DNA of 64,000 nucleotides, taken from NCBI RefSeq assembly GCF_945859705.1, contig NC_079137.1:34221554-34285553 (forward strand), read 5' to 3'. Positions 32,832 to 46,600 of this stretch are shown here, one piece after another (within the stretch, counting starts at the first letter, position 1; every line of letters begins with the position of its first letter). The DNA comes from Episyrphus balteatus (taxonomy: Eukaryota > Arthropoda > Insecta > Diptera > Syrphidae). A program made the position numbers and the translations under genes. The notes under the pieces were generated by a model. That model was given only the letters and a program-made list of their open reading frames with translations. It was not told the DNA's origin and ran no database searches.

Positions 32832-35594
32832 ATTTTAAAATAATCGTTAAGTTATGTCTATAAATAATAATTTTAAACTTAAAAAGTTGAAAAACAAATT
32901 TAAACAAAATACCTACATATACAAAACTTATTTTCACTTTTCATGAAATAAAAATATAAACTTTTATTTTTTCATTCTGTGCTCTATTAATTCAAATGTT
33001 TACCTCTTTTAATTTTTAAGAAAAACAAACATTCTTAGAATTTGTTTTTTTTTTGGTTAAGAAAATTGAACAAAGTTTTTTTTACGTTACTAAAGTTTAG
33101 TAACGGAAAAATAAGAGAACTTAATACGACTGTCAAATAAGCTCGGCTGCAAGTTTTAACAACATAAATTTATACTTAAATGTGTTTTTTCTATAAATTT
33201 GGTCGACAAAAAGGTTCATTCGATCAAATGTTTTTGGTTCGAATTTTTCTTTGAATTTTTCAATTCAATTTTTTACCGTACTAAAACCACCTCCTCCTCC
33301 CGATTGCAACTAAGTTCAGATGGAACTTATCTAGCAATTTATCTTTCTCGAAGTTAAGTTACGTGTTGTAGGTTACTTTCCGGTGAAAGTGATGATACTT
33401 AAAAAATAGCTAAATAACATTTTTTTTAAATTAAATCACTAAAGTAATGGTTCAAATTTTGTTATAAAAAAAAATTATTTTTAATGATTTTTTTACGTTT
33501 GAAGTTCACTTTTGAGGAAATTCCTCAAAAAACGTGCCTCAATCATTCGGTGGCGGTGTGTTGGCTGCAAAAAAGGCAACTTTTTAAAACTATACAAATT
33601 AACCACGTGAAAGTAATAATTGACAGTTGTTGCGCTTGGCATAATTTATTGTTATTATATTAAGGAAAATTTATTTTTTTTATTTTAATAATTTAGAAAT
33701 TGTACGAATTAATTTTCAGTAAAAAATTAAATTGTCAATAAAAAAAAGTACGTATATGCCATAGTGTACACTTTCCTCTTTGTCTTTATGAACTAGTTGG
33801 TACCCTAAGTCATCTGTTTGCCTGTCTGTCACTTTGCCTGTCTGTATCTCGAGCGACAACACAAACCACTGCAGCGATTTGCTTAAAACTTAGAAAAAAA
33901 AAGAATTTTTAAGCGTATCTCTAAATTCTCTAAGTCAAACTTAAAAACTAAATAAATATTTTTCAACCGATATTAATGGTACCTTAGAACTGTACATACG
34001 TATAAAGTTCGACCGAGTCTATATTCTCATTCAAAGTGGGGAACTAATTGAAAATAATTTCTGTGTCGATATAGATAGAACTCTTTGATTATGACCCACA
34101 TTTACCTACGCTATATATTTTTCAAAAAATATCTAGTGGTTGGTAGGTATGTCTTTTAAGTAAAAAGTAAAGAAAAAACTGTATGAAAAGAAAAACAAAT
34201 TATTTACCCTATAATGTATGGGTATACAATATAAGATAAGACTTAATTTATTTACAAATTCCAAAAACTTCTTACCCCTAAGCTATTTCTTAATTAATTC
34301 CATTTTTAAATTAAACATGCACTGAGCGTCCCTTTTATAAATCTTAATATAAGCTTACAAAATCTTTCCACAGATTTCACTTTTAAATTGTAATTATTAA
34401 TTTACAAAAGAAACAAAGAAGAAAACTTGAAAAACATACTAATTTCTCTATTTTGTTTTTGCAGTGCCTCCTAACTACCTACACACGTTTTTGTTGCCCT
34501 ATTAAAAACATTAAACCTTCTTATTGTTGCTAAAAGTGCACAAAATGTGCACCCACACATCATTCATATCCTCATCATTCATATCCTTTATAGCCTCCCC
34601 TATTCTTTCATCGAATAACTATGCTCTTGAGTCATTTTTCAGAAAGGAAAAAAAGTGATTCGTTTAATAGTTCTCTAAGTTCCAAGAAAGGATAACCTAG
34701 CGTTTTTTTTTTCATTCATCCTCGCTCCTTTTGTATTTATACGCATTCTTTATCAATGTTTGTGCAAATGTTAAAAAGAGGGATGTATCTACATCTTAGG
34801 GTATACACATACACAATACAGTGCTAGGTATGCAAATGATTCGGTAAATTAATCTTTTTTTATTCTTGTGAATTATCGATTTTTAGAAAATTTCAAGCCT
34901 CGTAAAATAAATATTTTTGAAACTCAACTTTATTATACTATAAATTATTACAATATTTCAAATTAAAACAATAAAAGAACAAAATTTAAAAGATTATCAA
35001 TATTATTGTTAGTAAAGTACATACATATCTGTTATTCTAAAAGGTCATAAAGTGCACGACTGGGTCGTGATATGTAAAAATGTGTTATTGTTATTATTAT
35101 TTTTAATTTAATTTTATGAGAAATTTAGCAAAAATTTAAAAACAATTTAAAATTTGTTTTTAAGTTAAAGTTAAAAAAAAACCTTTTTTCAAATGCTTTG
35201 AAATACAAACCAAATATGAAACTTGAATGGAAAAAATATTTTTAGATCTGTTTAAAAAAAAATATTATAAGACATCTATTTATTGTTAATACATACAATT
35301 TTTATTTCAATGTTCAATTTTGTTAATATAATTCATTCAAATTATTATTTATTCAAAATTAATATTTAATGTTTAATCAATTTAAAATACCTACTTTGTA
35401 TTTGGATTCATAGATTTCATTGATTTAAAAATAAAAAAAATATTTCACAAAATCATTTAAAAGGCAGAGCTTGATTGTTTGACATTTCATTGAGCAAAGG
35501 TTCTCTTGCGCTACCGTTCTCAAAAAAAATATCACACCAGGGGCTCTGATTACAAGCCTACCTCGAATCGTTTAGTTAATTTTTTTTTATTTAC
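32832..35594. other. putative intron, AT-rich
   Basis: Contains a minus-strand copy of the GGCGTA terminus (GTACGTATATGCCATAGTG, about 33749) followed by CTGTCTGTC-type repeats, and GCACGACTGGGTCG near 35054, part of another dispersed family. Confidence 0.4.
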
Positions 35595-35597
35595 TTA

Positions 35598-35736
35598 TGG
35601 CGTTTTCGATTGGAAGTCTGGAAGCGTCCGGAATCATTCTGAAAAAGTTTTATTCACACAAAACTATTAGTTTTGTGCGAATAAAACGCTTTCAGAATGA
35701 TTCCGGACGCTTCCGGACTGCCAATCGAAAACGCCA
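35598..35736. mobile_element. 139-bp hairpin MITE, TTA duplication
   Basis: TGGCGTTTTCGATTGG... and ...CCAATCGAAAACGCCA form arms of ~68 bp that meet at the centre near ACTATTAGTTTTGTG. Flanked by TTA (35595-35597 and 35737-35739), which suggests a PIF/Harbinger-type MITE. Arms differ at only a few positions. Confidence 0.85.
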
Positions 35737-35739
35737 TTA

Positions 35740-38700
35740 ATTTATTTATTTTATTTCACAAAAATTAATTCAAGGACGTTTTTGACTGCCTATCCATTTA
35801 ATTTTTTTAATTAATTTATTTTTTGTATTGTTATTTTTCATAATTCTTTTCTTATTGTTAAATAAAAATTATTTTTTTTATTTTTTAAATACAAAGCTGC
35901 AATTTTCAATTTGTGACAAATATAAAAAATATTTGAAAACTGATACTAAAAAAAAAATGGAGTCATACCTAGCAATATAAAAATCTCAAGGACGAAAAAT
36001 CTGTTCCTACATTTCAAACAAACTTTAGTATACCATAAAAAAGAAGAACTTATAATTATTTTATTAAAAAAAAAAAAACAAAGTTTAAACAATTGCATTC
36101 ATTCTTTTTCTATACATTTTTTTTTTCAACAAAAAATTAATTATTTTTTAAATTCAAAAATATATTTTTTTTAAACATTTGGGCCAGAAAAAGGTTTTTG
36201 TTCAAAAATTTTCGCTAAAATTGTTTAAGTCGCTTATGAGAAAGTCCGAAATCAAGAAAAAATTTGTATGGCAGCTGTTGTTTATAACGTGTGAATGAAC
36301 TTTTTTTTTTTCATAGTAGGTACCTAAACATGCTTTTTTAACCAAAATCCTTAGAGCCGTTTTTGAAAACAACAAGCTTTTCTATTTTGGTTATATGCCA
36401 AGTACCGTTTATTTTGGTTCCCGTTTCAGAATATTTTTTAAATTTATTTTCAACCATATTGGTCTTTGGGATCATATTAATTCCAATTTTTTTTTAAATA
36501 AAAACCGCTTTAATGAACATTAGAGAATTCAAGTAAATCATATAAAGCACCCATAATGGAGTATTGCTCATTTTCGTTCACTTTTCTTTTTGGACGTGAA
36601 TTGCGGGCATACATTTGTTCTTGTTAAAGTTTTTTTTGTTGTATTGAGACCGGGCTCTAAGCCTCACATAAAAATTGTTTTATTGGAAACAAAATACATA
36701 AAACAAAACAAAAAACTAAATTAAAAATTTAAAACGAAGCTTAAAAAAAATAAAAGGAAAAGGGTTTTGGATCTAGGTGATCATATGGGGTCAGTAGGGT
36801 ATTCCGGAGAGTTGTTCTAATTGACGATTTATTTATATGGAAGTCAAACGAGGGTATCACTTCGATTGAGTGCCTTAGAATTCTGGACATATGTAGGTTC
36901 AAAGTAAGGTAAAATAACGAGGGAGATTGAAGACTTCGAGGATTTTTGTTTATGTTGATTTCTCGTAGTAGAGAACTCTTTTAGTTTAGTTTTAATTGAC
37001 GACATTTTGAAAGTGTTACTTTAGAAAATAGTTTTTTGTTTCACAGCACTGTACTAGGAATGAATCTGTATAAAACAGAAGAACACTTCATTTCCTTGAG
37101 CAAAAAAAAGCAAAAAAAATTCCCAAATAAATAAACGAAGTCTCATGAAAAGAAAGATAGACCCGCAACAGGATAGAGAGAGAGAGAGAGAAAGACTATA
37201 GAAAGAAAATAATGCTTCTACTGTCTTGTGCGATAAAAGCAGACAGGGTGAAACGAAATGATAAAAGCTTCCCTCGCTATCGTCCTTTTTAACAAGCCTC
37301 AGGGACTCTGTTGCATCTTCTCTCTCTCTATCTCTGGCATTGTTGGTGCCTCATTTGTACTTATGATTGCATAAAAGACGAACTTCATTCTCATCGTCTT
37401 GGTTATAGTCGTCTTCGCCATCATCCTCATCGTCATCGTCGGTCGTTGAAAATGCACACAATTTCAAAAAGTGGTAGGAGTTAAAAAACAGAAGCTTTAA
37501 GTAGAATTAGAAAAAAAAAAAAAAAACTAAAAACCTTTAACTCTAAGACAACGACAATTAAACTCAAGGGTGCAGCATTTGCCCATAAGCCATACTTACT
37601 TCTTTTAAAGCAATTTAACCACAAAATGAGTGCCAGGCCTGGTGGCCTGATGATGAGCGATGTGATGACGAGCTGAAAGCTTTTCCTTGGCAACGTAGAA
37701 CGTAATGGGAACGAGATTGAATGATTGGAAAAAAACTTTAATTATATTAAATGTGTGCTTGAAGTGTGATGTTGATTCTCTCTCTCGGAGGTATCCTTGG
37801 GATTAAAGAAGCGCACATGAATGCACGCGAATGTATCTTATCATATCAACCATCCTAGCTAGCAGCAAGGGCTTCGAGTTGCACTTCTAATAGAATCCAA
37901 TTACTCACATTTATCATCATGCGGCTTTTATTGGTCTTCGTGTCGGGAATCAGGATTCAAGATCCTTGTGGCAAATGTGGTTGTTTGTTTATATGTATAC
38001 AACAGAGACAGAGGCACATACATACACGTGTATTGGGATTTTCTTCTTTTCTTCGTTTTTTTTTTTTTCTTTTAGACTTTTTCCTCTTCATGTCATGGCA
38101 TACTATTTTCTTTGAATTACAAGCAGTGCTGAACGTTCCTCGCCCGACATCATACAAACCACTTGAGGCTCACCTGAAAGCTGAAAAGGGTAGTTGTATG
38201 GCATGAAATGTCGATACCGTCTTTTTTAGTTCTACTAATGCTTGGGGAATTCACAAAAAAAAAAAAAAAAACGAAAACAAAAAAAAAAAAATAAAATAAA
38301 GAAAGAAAAGTTTTTTAATTTTCATTTAAAATGAAGAAAAAAAAATATTCAACTTTTATTCTCATAACTTCTGGCAGAAGGCAGCAGAGCCATGTTCAAA
38401 AGTAGCCTTTGTATAAATCAGAGTTGTTAAATTTTTGGCAGCTGAAAAGTGAGGTTGATTTTTATTCGTTTTATCTTGGCCTCGGAAGGTACAACAGATG
38501 CATGATGATGGGAGCTAAGAGTTAACCCGAAAATTGAATGCTTTACCTTCTGTTTCTTTTATTTTTCAAAATTTTTTTTTTCAATTGAAATTATTGAGGG
38601 CAGATTGTCTCGCCTGAATTCACAGAAAAATATATATATAAAAAAAATAAACAAAAAAAAAAAAATGTGCTCACCCGCAAGAGAAATTTTCACTAAAATA

Positions 38701-41700
38701 CGGTTTGTGTTTGCTCATCCAATCGAAATGAATTATGGTCTATATTTTCTTTTTCAGAAATGCTGATGCATGCTTCAATTTTTTCTGGGTGTGTGTGAGA
38801 AATGAGGATATGAGTGTTCGTTCTATACTTTGTTAGATAATTCGATTTAAAGATTGAAGTGATGGTGTATGTACATAGCCCAGTTTATAAAAAATAGGCC
38901 ATGTTAGATGGTATTGAAAATTAGAATTTGAGGTTAAACCAAATTTGGTTTACTTGTGAATTTAATCCGAAATATATGGGGTCTAGAAAATTTTCAACTG
39001 TATCAAAGGAATTTTTTAACAAAATATGGTGGTTTATTTATTCCAAGAATTAAAATAAAACTACTATTATGTTTCGTTTTAATATTTAATGTAAAAAGAA
39101 GAACTCTGCAGTATCATCAAGTATCAGTATCAGTTAAGTTGTCACCTTGTTGCATTGCCGACTTATCACGATATGTTTTCGGCATGTCCACTTGAGACAT
39201 TGCGTCCTTGTCGCCTTCTCATGTTTTTGCCTTATACGAGTAGCCCAGTCGGAATAAACATTTGAAAGAGAAAAAAAAGAGGTTGTCTGTAAAGCCGGTT
39301 TACGGACGATGATTTTACGTGATAACGTAGTAAGAAAACAGATTGTGTGCTTTTAAAATGAGTCAATTGAAGCGTTTATTTATTTCAAACAATCATAATT
39401 TACAAGAAAAAACTAAAAAAAATTATCTTTTTTCTTTTCTCATTATATTAATTTTTTTTTATTTCAAAAGCTTACAAAAAAAATTGTACCTTAAAAAGCC
39501 AAATATTTCTTCTAAATAATAAAACCATTTTTAATTTTTACAATGCGCAAAAAGTATTAAAATAATTTATTAAAAACAATCATTTCTTATGAAATAAAAT
39601 GCACGACTGGGGTCGCACGTACTTGCTCTTATGCTTAAAGTTACTCTTATGTTAAAGTTTTTTATTCAAGAAAATTAAGAAAATTTAAAAATGTTTCAAG
39701 AAAAAAAAAATCTGTTTTTATAATTAATTAAATACCGTTTTAAATGATCTTTTACAAAAAAACAAGTATGCCAGTTTACTTCTTGTATAAAAAGCAATTT
39801 TTAGAAAAAAATTTTCGAAAATCGTTAGAGCCGTTTTTAAAAAAAATAATTTTTTATATATAAAAATTTTCTAACATTTTTCAAAAAAAAAGTTGGTACG
39901 CCATTTTGAAGAAATAATTTATTTACGCATAAAAACGAAATTTCAAAATTTTTCATAAACCCGTTTTCAAAAAACTGATTTTTCAAAAAAAAATTTTGAA
40001 ATATTTTTTAAAAATCCAAAAATGAGTTTTTTGAAAATTTTCTAAAATTTTAATATTACCTCTACCTAAACGCTTTTGTATAAAAATTTTCGTTGAAATT
40101 GGGGTGGTCTTGAACGAGATATTCATAAATCAAAAAAACCGTTCTATGAAAGGTACCGTTAATAACGGTAAAAAAAATATTTTTTTTATTTCGAAAGTTG
40201 GCTCTTATGTGTAATACTACACTCAAGTTCGCAAGTAAAAAGTGAAAAAATCATTTCTTATGAAAAAAGTGAAAGAATCATTTCCATCACCCAAAAATTC
40301 ATTTTTTGATATAACAACCTATAATAAATTTTAATCCACCTGAAAGCTTATTGCTTCAGCTCAAAATATATATTATATCGATCATGTCTATTACAAAAAG
40401 AGCTAGAATTTTTTGAACTCGATCAATTTTCATCAAAAAAAGCAAAAAAAAACTTATATAATTTTATGTTCTCACGCTATTGAATTAATCTATAAAAAAT
40501 TTTATATCATGTAATAGCTTATAATTTCACCTTTGATATGACGTTTCAATCTTATTTCTGCGATGCCTAGAAAATAGTTAGAATTTTTTAAAGCCAACCA
40601 TGTCGAAATTTTAAACTGAGATTACGGTACTTCCCACACTGTTGGCTGTTTATGATCAACAGATCTCCACAGGTGTTTTGAGGTATTTCGCAAGTTTATT
40701 AATTTAAAATTGTGTAGCTTGTAGTGAATGTACAGTTATGTGTTATATACCAAATGGTATATCACATATAACATCATAAGGATGCTCAATAAAGTTAAAT
40801 AAAATTTGTATTTGCTTTAGATCAAAAGATAGAACCTGTTGAATAATAAAACTTAATTTTACCGTTATCTCAAAATTGTGACTACAAAATTGATTGATTG
40901 CACAGATATAGTCCTGTCTATTATCTATCTAAAATATAAATTTCATTTATTTATCTGTTGAAGAAAAAAAGATAAAAATAAAAAACAGGTAAAAAATGTC
41001 AAAAAACTTGTTTTTCTAGTATTCGGTCAAAAACCATTTTGAAATACCAATTTTTTACACATGTATGCGCACAGTCATAGACTACATGTTCTATAAGCTT
41101 GAGATTTTTTGAATGCTACAAAAAATTTAAAAAAATAAAAACTCACCCAAAAATACCCCAAAATAAGTAGGTGTTTTTCAAAAATTCATATTTGGAAACG
41201 CAGAGACTAAAAAAAAACCGTATCAGACCTCTCACTTTTTTTTATTATCTTTGGAATGACGTTTTTCAAATTGTCAAAAAAAAAAATTCCCTACCTATAA
41301 TCACTACATTGTCAAAGGTCTACTTCGTGTTTTAGTTTTAGAAAACCATTAATAGCTTGGTTTTGAAATTTTTTGAATTTTTTTAATACCATTGTCAGTC
41401 TTGCAATAAATTTATCTATTGATTAAAAAAAAATTCAACTCTTTACATTGTCGCGATTAGAAAATAGCCAATTTCTTGAAATTTTGTTTTACCCCTATTT
41501 ACCCTATTAAAAGATAGAATTTTTTAAAATCCTTCAAATGCATTTAACTTTAGGTTATTATCTTTCAAATAAGCTATAGAAGATTTTGTATCTCTAATAG
41601 TTTATTTTTAATTTTCAATTGAAATTTTTGCCGCACTGCGAAAGTGCGAGAGTGGAACGTTAGAAAATGGCGTCACTTTTTTGTGGTAGCTGCTATGGTT

Positions 41701-42708
41701 CATCGATTTATAAGACAACAAAATTAATCGAAAAGTTTTTTTTTTTCATATAAAAGTAAAGGGCATTACTGGGAGCTTAAAACTAGTTTTTCGAGATAAA
41801 ATTGAGCATTAGCCAATTCCGTCATATTGAATTTAATAACTCCGCCATTTTTTATTTTAGACAAAAATGATTCAGGCAAATCTTAAACAAAATTGTATTC
41901 TCTATCTCTACAACATTTGTCTCAATAGGTTTGACCCAAAATTTTCGAATTAATTTGAAAGAAGGTACTATTCCCTCTGCTTAAAAGCTCTTTACACATA
42001 GAAGATCAACAAAATATGGGCTTTTGTTTTATAATATGTTTTTGGGGGTGAGAAATCTAGTTGCGATGGTAGTTTTTACGAATTTCCGTCATTTTATAAA
42101 CAAAAAGCATTATTTTAATATTGACAAGTTTTATGAAAAAAAAAATAAAAAATCAAATCTAGTACCAAAACTTGCGCAAAGTTCAACTCTTTTAAAATGT
42201 GTCATAAGTGTGATGAAAAAGTGTTTCGTTTCAAATTGTCATTTGTTCAAGAAAAATTTTCCCCATAAGATTCAATGGTAACGTAATTACTTTTACTCAT
42301 TATATCTCCGAATTCACTTTTTGTAACTTTGTTCACTTCAGCTCTTAGCCCTCCATATATCTTTCACAAAGTGTTATTTTGAACTTTGAACACAAGTGAG
42401 CTCATTTTGTTTATTTTTTATAGACCATTTTACGGTTAAACATGTTTGGGGCATTTTCTTCGTCTTGGACCAGAGTGTTCCATTGCTTTTCAATCCGATC
42501 GTTTATTGAGTTGCTGCGATTGTTCTCGTTTGGAAAGAAACGTGGCCTCTCAGTTGTTGTTGCGTGTTGTTATCTTTTAGTGTTTAGTCTATCGGTGTCG
42601 AAATTGGACATTTGAGTAGTTGCGTTCGATATCTGACTTGCAGCTGTATGCAATCTAAAGGAAAGTTAGGAGAAATCCCAAATCGGGACACTCTCAATTT
42701 CTAACATA
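35740..42708. other. putative intron, mostly AT-rich; some GA tracts
   Basis: No coding exon recognised. A less AT-biased block at 36640-37010 may be a minus-strand LINE 3' end (an A-rich tail abuts GAGGCTTAGAGCCCGG in that orientation), but this is weak. A second less biased block at 37150-38220 has (GA)n at 37177-37196, TCTCTCTCTATCTCT at 37320 and (CATCGT)n-like text at 37400; it may be regulatory. A copy of the GCACGACTGGGGTCGCACGT family lies at 39601. Confidence 0.4.
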
Positions 42709-43654
42709 GGGTAGGATGGTATAAGAGTGCGCGGTTGATAAGAGTGCGCAAGGCCATTTTCTACGGTTTGAAAAGGAATATAAGACTGAATGCACTTATT
42801 TTGGAAAGATCTAAATGAGTTTGATCTGCAGTCAAAATTTCATGCAAATGTGTTTGTAAACAGAGGTGCTAGTTAAGTTTAAGTTTTTTAGCACTTTTTT
42901 TTCCAATATTTCTTGCCAAACAAATTAAATTTTCCGCTTAACAACAAAAAATAACAATAAACAAAGTATGGGACATTAAAAAGTCGACAAAAAGAAACAT
43001 TTGAGGAACACGTAAGATTGGTCATAAAGTGCATTGTGAAATATATATATATTCTTCGTTTACATGTCTGAGCGTGTAAGAGTGCGCACCATGATGATGT
43101 ATAAGAGTGCGCGGGTTATAAGAGCAGTAAATGCTATCCAAGGCTTCAAAATAACTGGCATTTGTCCATATACCAGCAAACAGCAGCTAGAAAAAGCAAT
43201 TCCAACCAAAAAGAAACCAAATAAAAGTTTGACAAAAAACAAGCGAATGAGATTAACTAGGAAATATTGAAATTTTCTCGGAACCATTAATCGAAGACTA
43301 AATTGATTATTCCTCATGCAAGGAGTGATGGGTTGAAAAATACTCTGTTTATTTAAAGATAGGCAATTTTATTTGCGACTTTTGTGCGAACTTACACCAG
43401 TGCGCAGCTGCGCACTCTTACAAACTAAGCCGCGCACTCTTACACAACAGGATGTATAAGAGTGCGCAAATTTCCTAATGTGGTATTTTGTTTATAACTT
43501 TTGAATTAATACATTTTTGTTACCAGTTTTAAGTTTTTTTCGTTGCTTTGATTATAAACTAAAAACTATATATAAAAAAAAGTAGTTAAATTCTTTTTGT
43601 TATTGTTTTATTTGGTGTTTTGTCTAAAATGCGCACTCTTATACCACCTTACCC
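42709..43654. mobile_element. pogo/Tigger-like element with AAGAGTGCGC repeats
   Basis: The left end GGGTAGGATGGTATAAGAGT and right end ACTCTTATACCACCTTACCC are inverted, with TA on both sides (42707-42708 and 43655-43656). AAGAGTGCGC or its complement occurs about nine times inside, at the ends and in clusters at 43074-43112 and 43398-43460. On the + strand, 43064-43270 carries RAVNAIQGFKITGICPYTSK, like the A..GF..TGI.P(F/Y) segment after the DDE domain in pogo/jerky-type transposases, then a Lys-rich tail and stop. So it is a deletion derivative of a pogo-like (Tc1/mariner superfamily) element. Confidence 0.85.
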
Positions 43655-46600
43655 TATAGGAGACTACATCTAAAATGTCAGCTGATCGCGAAATGAAAGA
43701 TGCTTGTCTTTTCTTTCGTCTTCAACGCAAAATCATTCCGAAAAATAGTTGAATCAACGTGGTTTTTGTTGATTTTAAACCAATTGAAAGGGCTTTAGTG
43801 CCAAAATCTCTAAAGTCAATATTTTTTTTTTATATAAAAATACAATCTAAGTACCAAGCGTTATAATATATAAATAGAAATAGATTCAAGTTGTGAGAGT
43901 TGTTTTTATTATGTTTTACTCGTCTAAATTATAAAAATGCCACTTAGACCCTTTAGACTTAAAAGTCTTCAATTATTCTAGCCTCAATTTTTGAAAGAAA
44001 TGTTTGCATATTGGCTCTCCGAAATATCACTTTCACATCATATACAATAACTCATGCAGATATTCAAAAAATCATTAAATCTACTTGCCTCCAATATTTT
44101 TCCACACAAAAATTCAACACTAAATCGAATGACTTCAGTCGTAGGTCATAAATTATCATCAAATACATTGGATTTATAAAAGCTTTCTATCACATTCATT
44201 TAAACCCAATTTTACTGTTAGTGAAATTAAAAGACAACCATTTTAGGACAATCTGTAATGAATATCATAAAACAAACCGCTAAATAACATTTATTGTTGT
44301 CATATTCTCGGGTATATCTCTTCAATTACAATGCCTTCTGTTTTTATTTTAATAATGGAATTTAGTTTATTATCATTTAAGCTAGACTGCTTTATAGTCA
44401 ACAGAAGAGTATCACATGAAGCAATATCGCATCAATAAAAACAAACTGAATATTAACGTATCCTTGATACAAAAGAATATACATACATAGAATCCTTGAT
44501 GGTTTCTTGATAACAAGTCTTGTATAACTGCGATTAAAGATGTTTGAACAACTAATACCTTTCACTTTATTTTAAAAAGAACATCAATCAATGGGTCAAG
44601 GATATTTTTTATGTACTCGTACACAAGGACAAGACCGTAGATGCAGAAAATAATTTGCAGGGAAAGAGGATATGATTTTTGAGAAATTTTTGCTTAACCA
44701 ACACTCCAAGTTAAGGTGAATATATTGACGTCGTAACCTATCGAGTATCTCCTGCGGAAATGCATTTCCTTCAAAATTGGTTTCACTTTCGTTAACTTCC
44801 TGGAATAAATTTCCCCTAAAGAAAAACGGATTATTGAATAAAATCAGTTCTGAAGATATATTGTTTTTATTTGAAAGTTTCAAGACAACACCTCAACCAT
44901 CCATCTTGACAATCATTTACTTACGGCCCTGTGCTTTACTGGTAGCTTAAGAGTATAGAATTTCAGAATCGTAAATGACTATCCTCGAAAGTTGTGTATA
45001 CCAAAGTAAAGTTTATTCTAGGTGTACACATTTTGTATATCGTTTGACTTGAAATTGAAGGCTTTATCATATTTCAATAGATTTGTTATCGATAAAAAAA
45101 AGTTCATGTTGGCAAAAAATACTATATCACAAGAACATTAACTTACACACACACACATACAAACATAAAGAAAATATAGGTATAACAAAAAAATGTGTGT
45201 ATTTACTTCTGCGGCACAAACAGTAGTTATACTCAGAGTATACCCATAAGAGGCAAAGGTAAGTTTTTTTTTTTTGTTAAATTAAAAGAAAAAGGTTAAA
45301 ATTGACCGAATTCAGGAGGGAATATCTTGTTTAAGGTTACAAAATGGTTTAATTAGGTTCGAGGAATGTTTACGATTGTGCAGAAAAAAAAAGAGTTTCT
45401 TGGTATATATTTATTGAGTTCCAATGGCTTCGAGGGTTATAAAGGTTATCCAAACAATTTACTTATGAACAAGAAAAAAATATCCTACCTACACCGAGAA
45501 ATGTTTTTAAAAGCCGCCAACTTCTTTTCAAAACAAGAGCTTAAGGTCTTGTTTTGTTTTTTAACAATTCTTTTTGGAGGTTTTTTTTTTAATTTTTTAT
45601 TATTCATCTTGACCTTTCAAATAAGCATATTGTTGGGAGGATTTTCTTTTTAAGTTGAAAAGGGCTGACCTTAGTTGCAGGCATTTCTTAAAATTAGGGA
45701 TTGTGGCATTTTTTTTCTTTTAATTTTAAATCTAAATCGCAATATTTTGGGTTGTTGTTGTTTTTTTTTTATTTAATAAGCATAACAAAAATGAAGAAAA
45801 CAAAGCAAACAATATACTCTGTATTTGCCTGTGAGCGACTTACATGAAGTTTTTTAATACGGTGATATTTTTTGCTGCAGTGACTTCAGGATTTTAAATA
45901 ATATTTTGAAGGTGAAAATTGATTTCTTAAGAAATCAGAAACTATGCAAATTATACATATATTAAAAATTTTGGTTTTGGAAAAATTATTATAACACCAG
46001 TGCCAATCCGGTTTTTAGAGGGCAAAAGTTGAAAATATTACTAGCAGCATACGGGTGGTGCTATACAAAAGGAAAAAAATAAATTGCACACAAACAAATT
46101 CGGGAAAAAAGAGGGGTAGGTGTCAAAAATCGTGGTTTTTTTGCGATTTCTGTGAAAAGTAGATCTCTTATCGTAAAAAGTTAAATTCAAAAGTTGTAGA
46201 TAATTAAAAGGTCTACATTTTTACCCAAAACATTTGTAATATAACCCCAAAAACGTTAAGAAAAATACAAAAATACAATTTTTGTATTGGTTGGATTTTA
46301 ACAAAACCAGGTTAAAAATTACTTTTGAGCAAAATATTAATTTTTGTATTTTTGACGAATTAACGAATTTTGATTTTTGAGAAGTTTGGAACGCCGTTAT
46401 TTAGATTAAAATCTTTTATTTAAGATTATGTGGAAAAACTACACTTTTATTTCCAAAAATATTGAGAAAAATTGAAAAAAAAAAAACAAAAAAAAAAAAA
46501 ACGATTTTTAAGATCGACTTTTCGTTAATGGCAGTAATATTAGCGAGAAATATTTGTCCATACAAAACAAAATTATACTTTTCTAATGGTTTTGGCCTTC

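Noticed and set aside
36640..37010. Minus-strand LINE 3' end
   Set aside because: An A-rich tail and GAGGCTTAGAGCCCGG are suggestive, but no ORF2 motif or target duplication could be confirmed.
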